Shown here: piece by piece, positions 63,315 through 64,000 of the stretch
Layout: each line of letters opens with the position of its first letter
Numbering within the stretch: the stretch's first letter is position 1
Source: Leisingera sp. S132
GTDB lineage: Bacteria; Pseudomonadota; Alphaproteobacteria; Rhodobacterales; Rhodobacteraceae
Assembly (NCBI RefSeq): GCF_025144465.1
Contig: NZ_CP083553.1
Span: 330,501 to 394,500, forward strand
Reading direction: 5' to 3'
Length of the DNA stretch: 64,000 bases
The notes under the pieces: model-generated
What the model saw: only the letters and a program-made list of their open reading frames with translations
Database searches by the model: none
Told to the model about the DNA's origin: nothing
Made by a program: the position numbers and the translations under genes

Positions 63315-64000
63315 GGCGTTGTTGCACAAATCGGGTGAGGGATTCACTGCGTGAATCCAGCATGATAGCTGGTAGGCATGAGCAGTTGGGCCCCTACTAA
63401 ATACAAGACCACGAACTGGTCGGCTTACAATGACGCGTTGAAGCGGCGCGGCTCGCTGACAATCTGGTTTGATCCAGAAATGATCTGGACGCCGCCGCCG
63501 ACCGGCACGCGTGGCAGACAACCGATCTTCAGCGATGCGGCGATCCAGACCTGTCTGACTTTGAAGGTGCTCTTTGGCCTGCCCTTGCGACAAACGACTG
63601 GGTTCGTGCAAAGCCTGCTGAAGCTTGTCGGCCTGGACTGGGTGGTGCCGGACTTCAGCACCCTGTGCCGCCGCCAACGAACTCTGAACGTGAGCATCCC
63701 CTATCGAGGCAGCAAGGGCCCGCAGAATCTGCTGATCCCCTCTCGTGACATCACTGCGTGATGCACTGCCGGGCAGCGGACAGCACCGGTATCAAGGCCG
63801 AGGGTGAAGGCGAGTGGAACGCCCGCAAGCACGGTGGCCCCAAGCGGCGCATCTGGCGCAAGATACACATCGGCATCGATGAGGAAACACTGGAAGTTCG
63901 GGCCGTCGAAGTCACCGGAAGCAACATCGGTGATGCGCCCATTCTGCCTGATCTCCTTGACCAAATCCCGGCAGACGAAGAGATCGGTTCCGTGACCGCC
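63315..64000 (+). mobile_element. IS5-family element, copy C, divergent, cut by window end
   Basis: The left end GGCGTTGTTGCACAAATCGG is related to, but not the same as, the ends of copies A and B. A subterminal palindrome GATTCACTGCGTGAATC corresponds to GATTCATCTCATGAATC in copy B. The transposase is interrupted; the right end is outside the window. It is a relative of A and B, not a recent copy. Confidence 0.8.
63378..64000 (+). pseudogene. IS5-family transposase, disrupted by an extra 41 bp, partial
   Basis: It begins MSSWAPTKYKTTNWSAYND and aligns with copy B up to ...NLLI just before the first catalytic D. Then a 41-bp stretch (about 63739-63779) with a stop codon intervenes, and homology resumes at DSTGIKAEGEGEWNARKHGG in another frame, continuing to the window end (DEEIGSVTA). 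41 is not a multiple of three, so frame is lost. The element cannot make full transposase. Confidence 0.85.

Noticed and set aside
1-64000. CRISPR array, prophage or restriction system
   Set aside because: No regularly spaced repeats, phage structural genes, or nuclease/methylase pairs were seen.

Overview
The window looks like a chromosome segment of an alphaproteobacterium of the Rhodobacterales, roseobacter group (Leisingera/Phaeobacter-like). This rests on the high-GC coding style, the alphaproteobacterial forms of L2 to L17, ATP12 next to a HAD phosphatase and an RluC-type enzyme, BztABCD, small DUF1127 proteins and the rpmH-rnpA-yidD-ttcA-yidC-MOSC-engB-argB neighbourhood. Assignments come from reading the sequence; no database search was run.

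Layout. (1) 1-2.15 kb is a scar: a protein tail, three direct repeats resembling a transposon end, an IS5-family (IS903-like) copy without its left end, and an acyl-CoA ligase fragment cut at both ends. (2) 2.16-7.13 kb holds dabA-dabB, a two-subunit inorganic carbon uptake system, with a divergent LysR regulator. (3) 7.4-27.2 kb holds the S10, spc and alpha ribosomal clusters from rplB to rplQ, including secY, adk and rpoA. They are interrupted by non-ribosomal genes: a 5 kb block between rplP and rpmC, two DUF1127 genes between rpmD and rplO, and an antisense BLUF photoreceptor gene between adk and rpsM. (4) 27.3-37.4 kb holds a chemoreceptor with two CHASE3 modules, a DAHP synthase gene preceded by an aromatic-rich leader peptide and attenuator, a DUF3052 gene, an HtrA protease, rarA, crcB, an rluC-type gene, a HAD phosphatase and an ATP12 chaperone, the last six in a tight run. 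(5) 37.6-42.1 kb is the bztABCD amino-acid uptake operon. (6) 42.2-59.6 kb is mostly housekeeping on the minus strand (argB, engB, yidC, ttcA, yidD, rnpA, rpmH), with a c-di-GMP phosphodiesterase, PepSY and Fe-S proteins, and on the plus strand a TVP38 protein, a flavin oxidoreductase and a sensor kinase. (7) 59.7-64 kb has tRNA-Arg(ACG), a complete IS copy almost identical to the first but inverted, a chemoreceptor gene beheaded at the IS boundary, and a third, more divergent IS whose transposase is broken by an extra 41 bp.

How it fits together. The core is growth machinery: ribosome, secretion, RNA polymerase alpha, tRNA processing and membrane insertion. Terminators and probable restart promoters lie at the points where foreign genes split the ribosomal operon. 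The best regulatory features are the DAHP synthase attenuator, a triple GAAC-N3-GTTC operator around a TTGACA promoter for a two-gene DUF2145 operon, and an adk terminator whose loop contains the stop codon of the convergent BLUF gene. Both window ends are rearranged by IS elements. No CRISPR array, prophage or complete defence system was seen.
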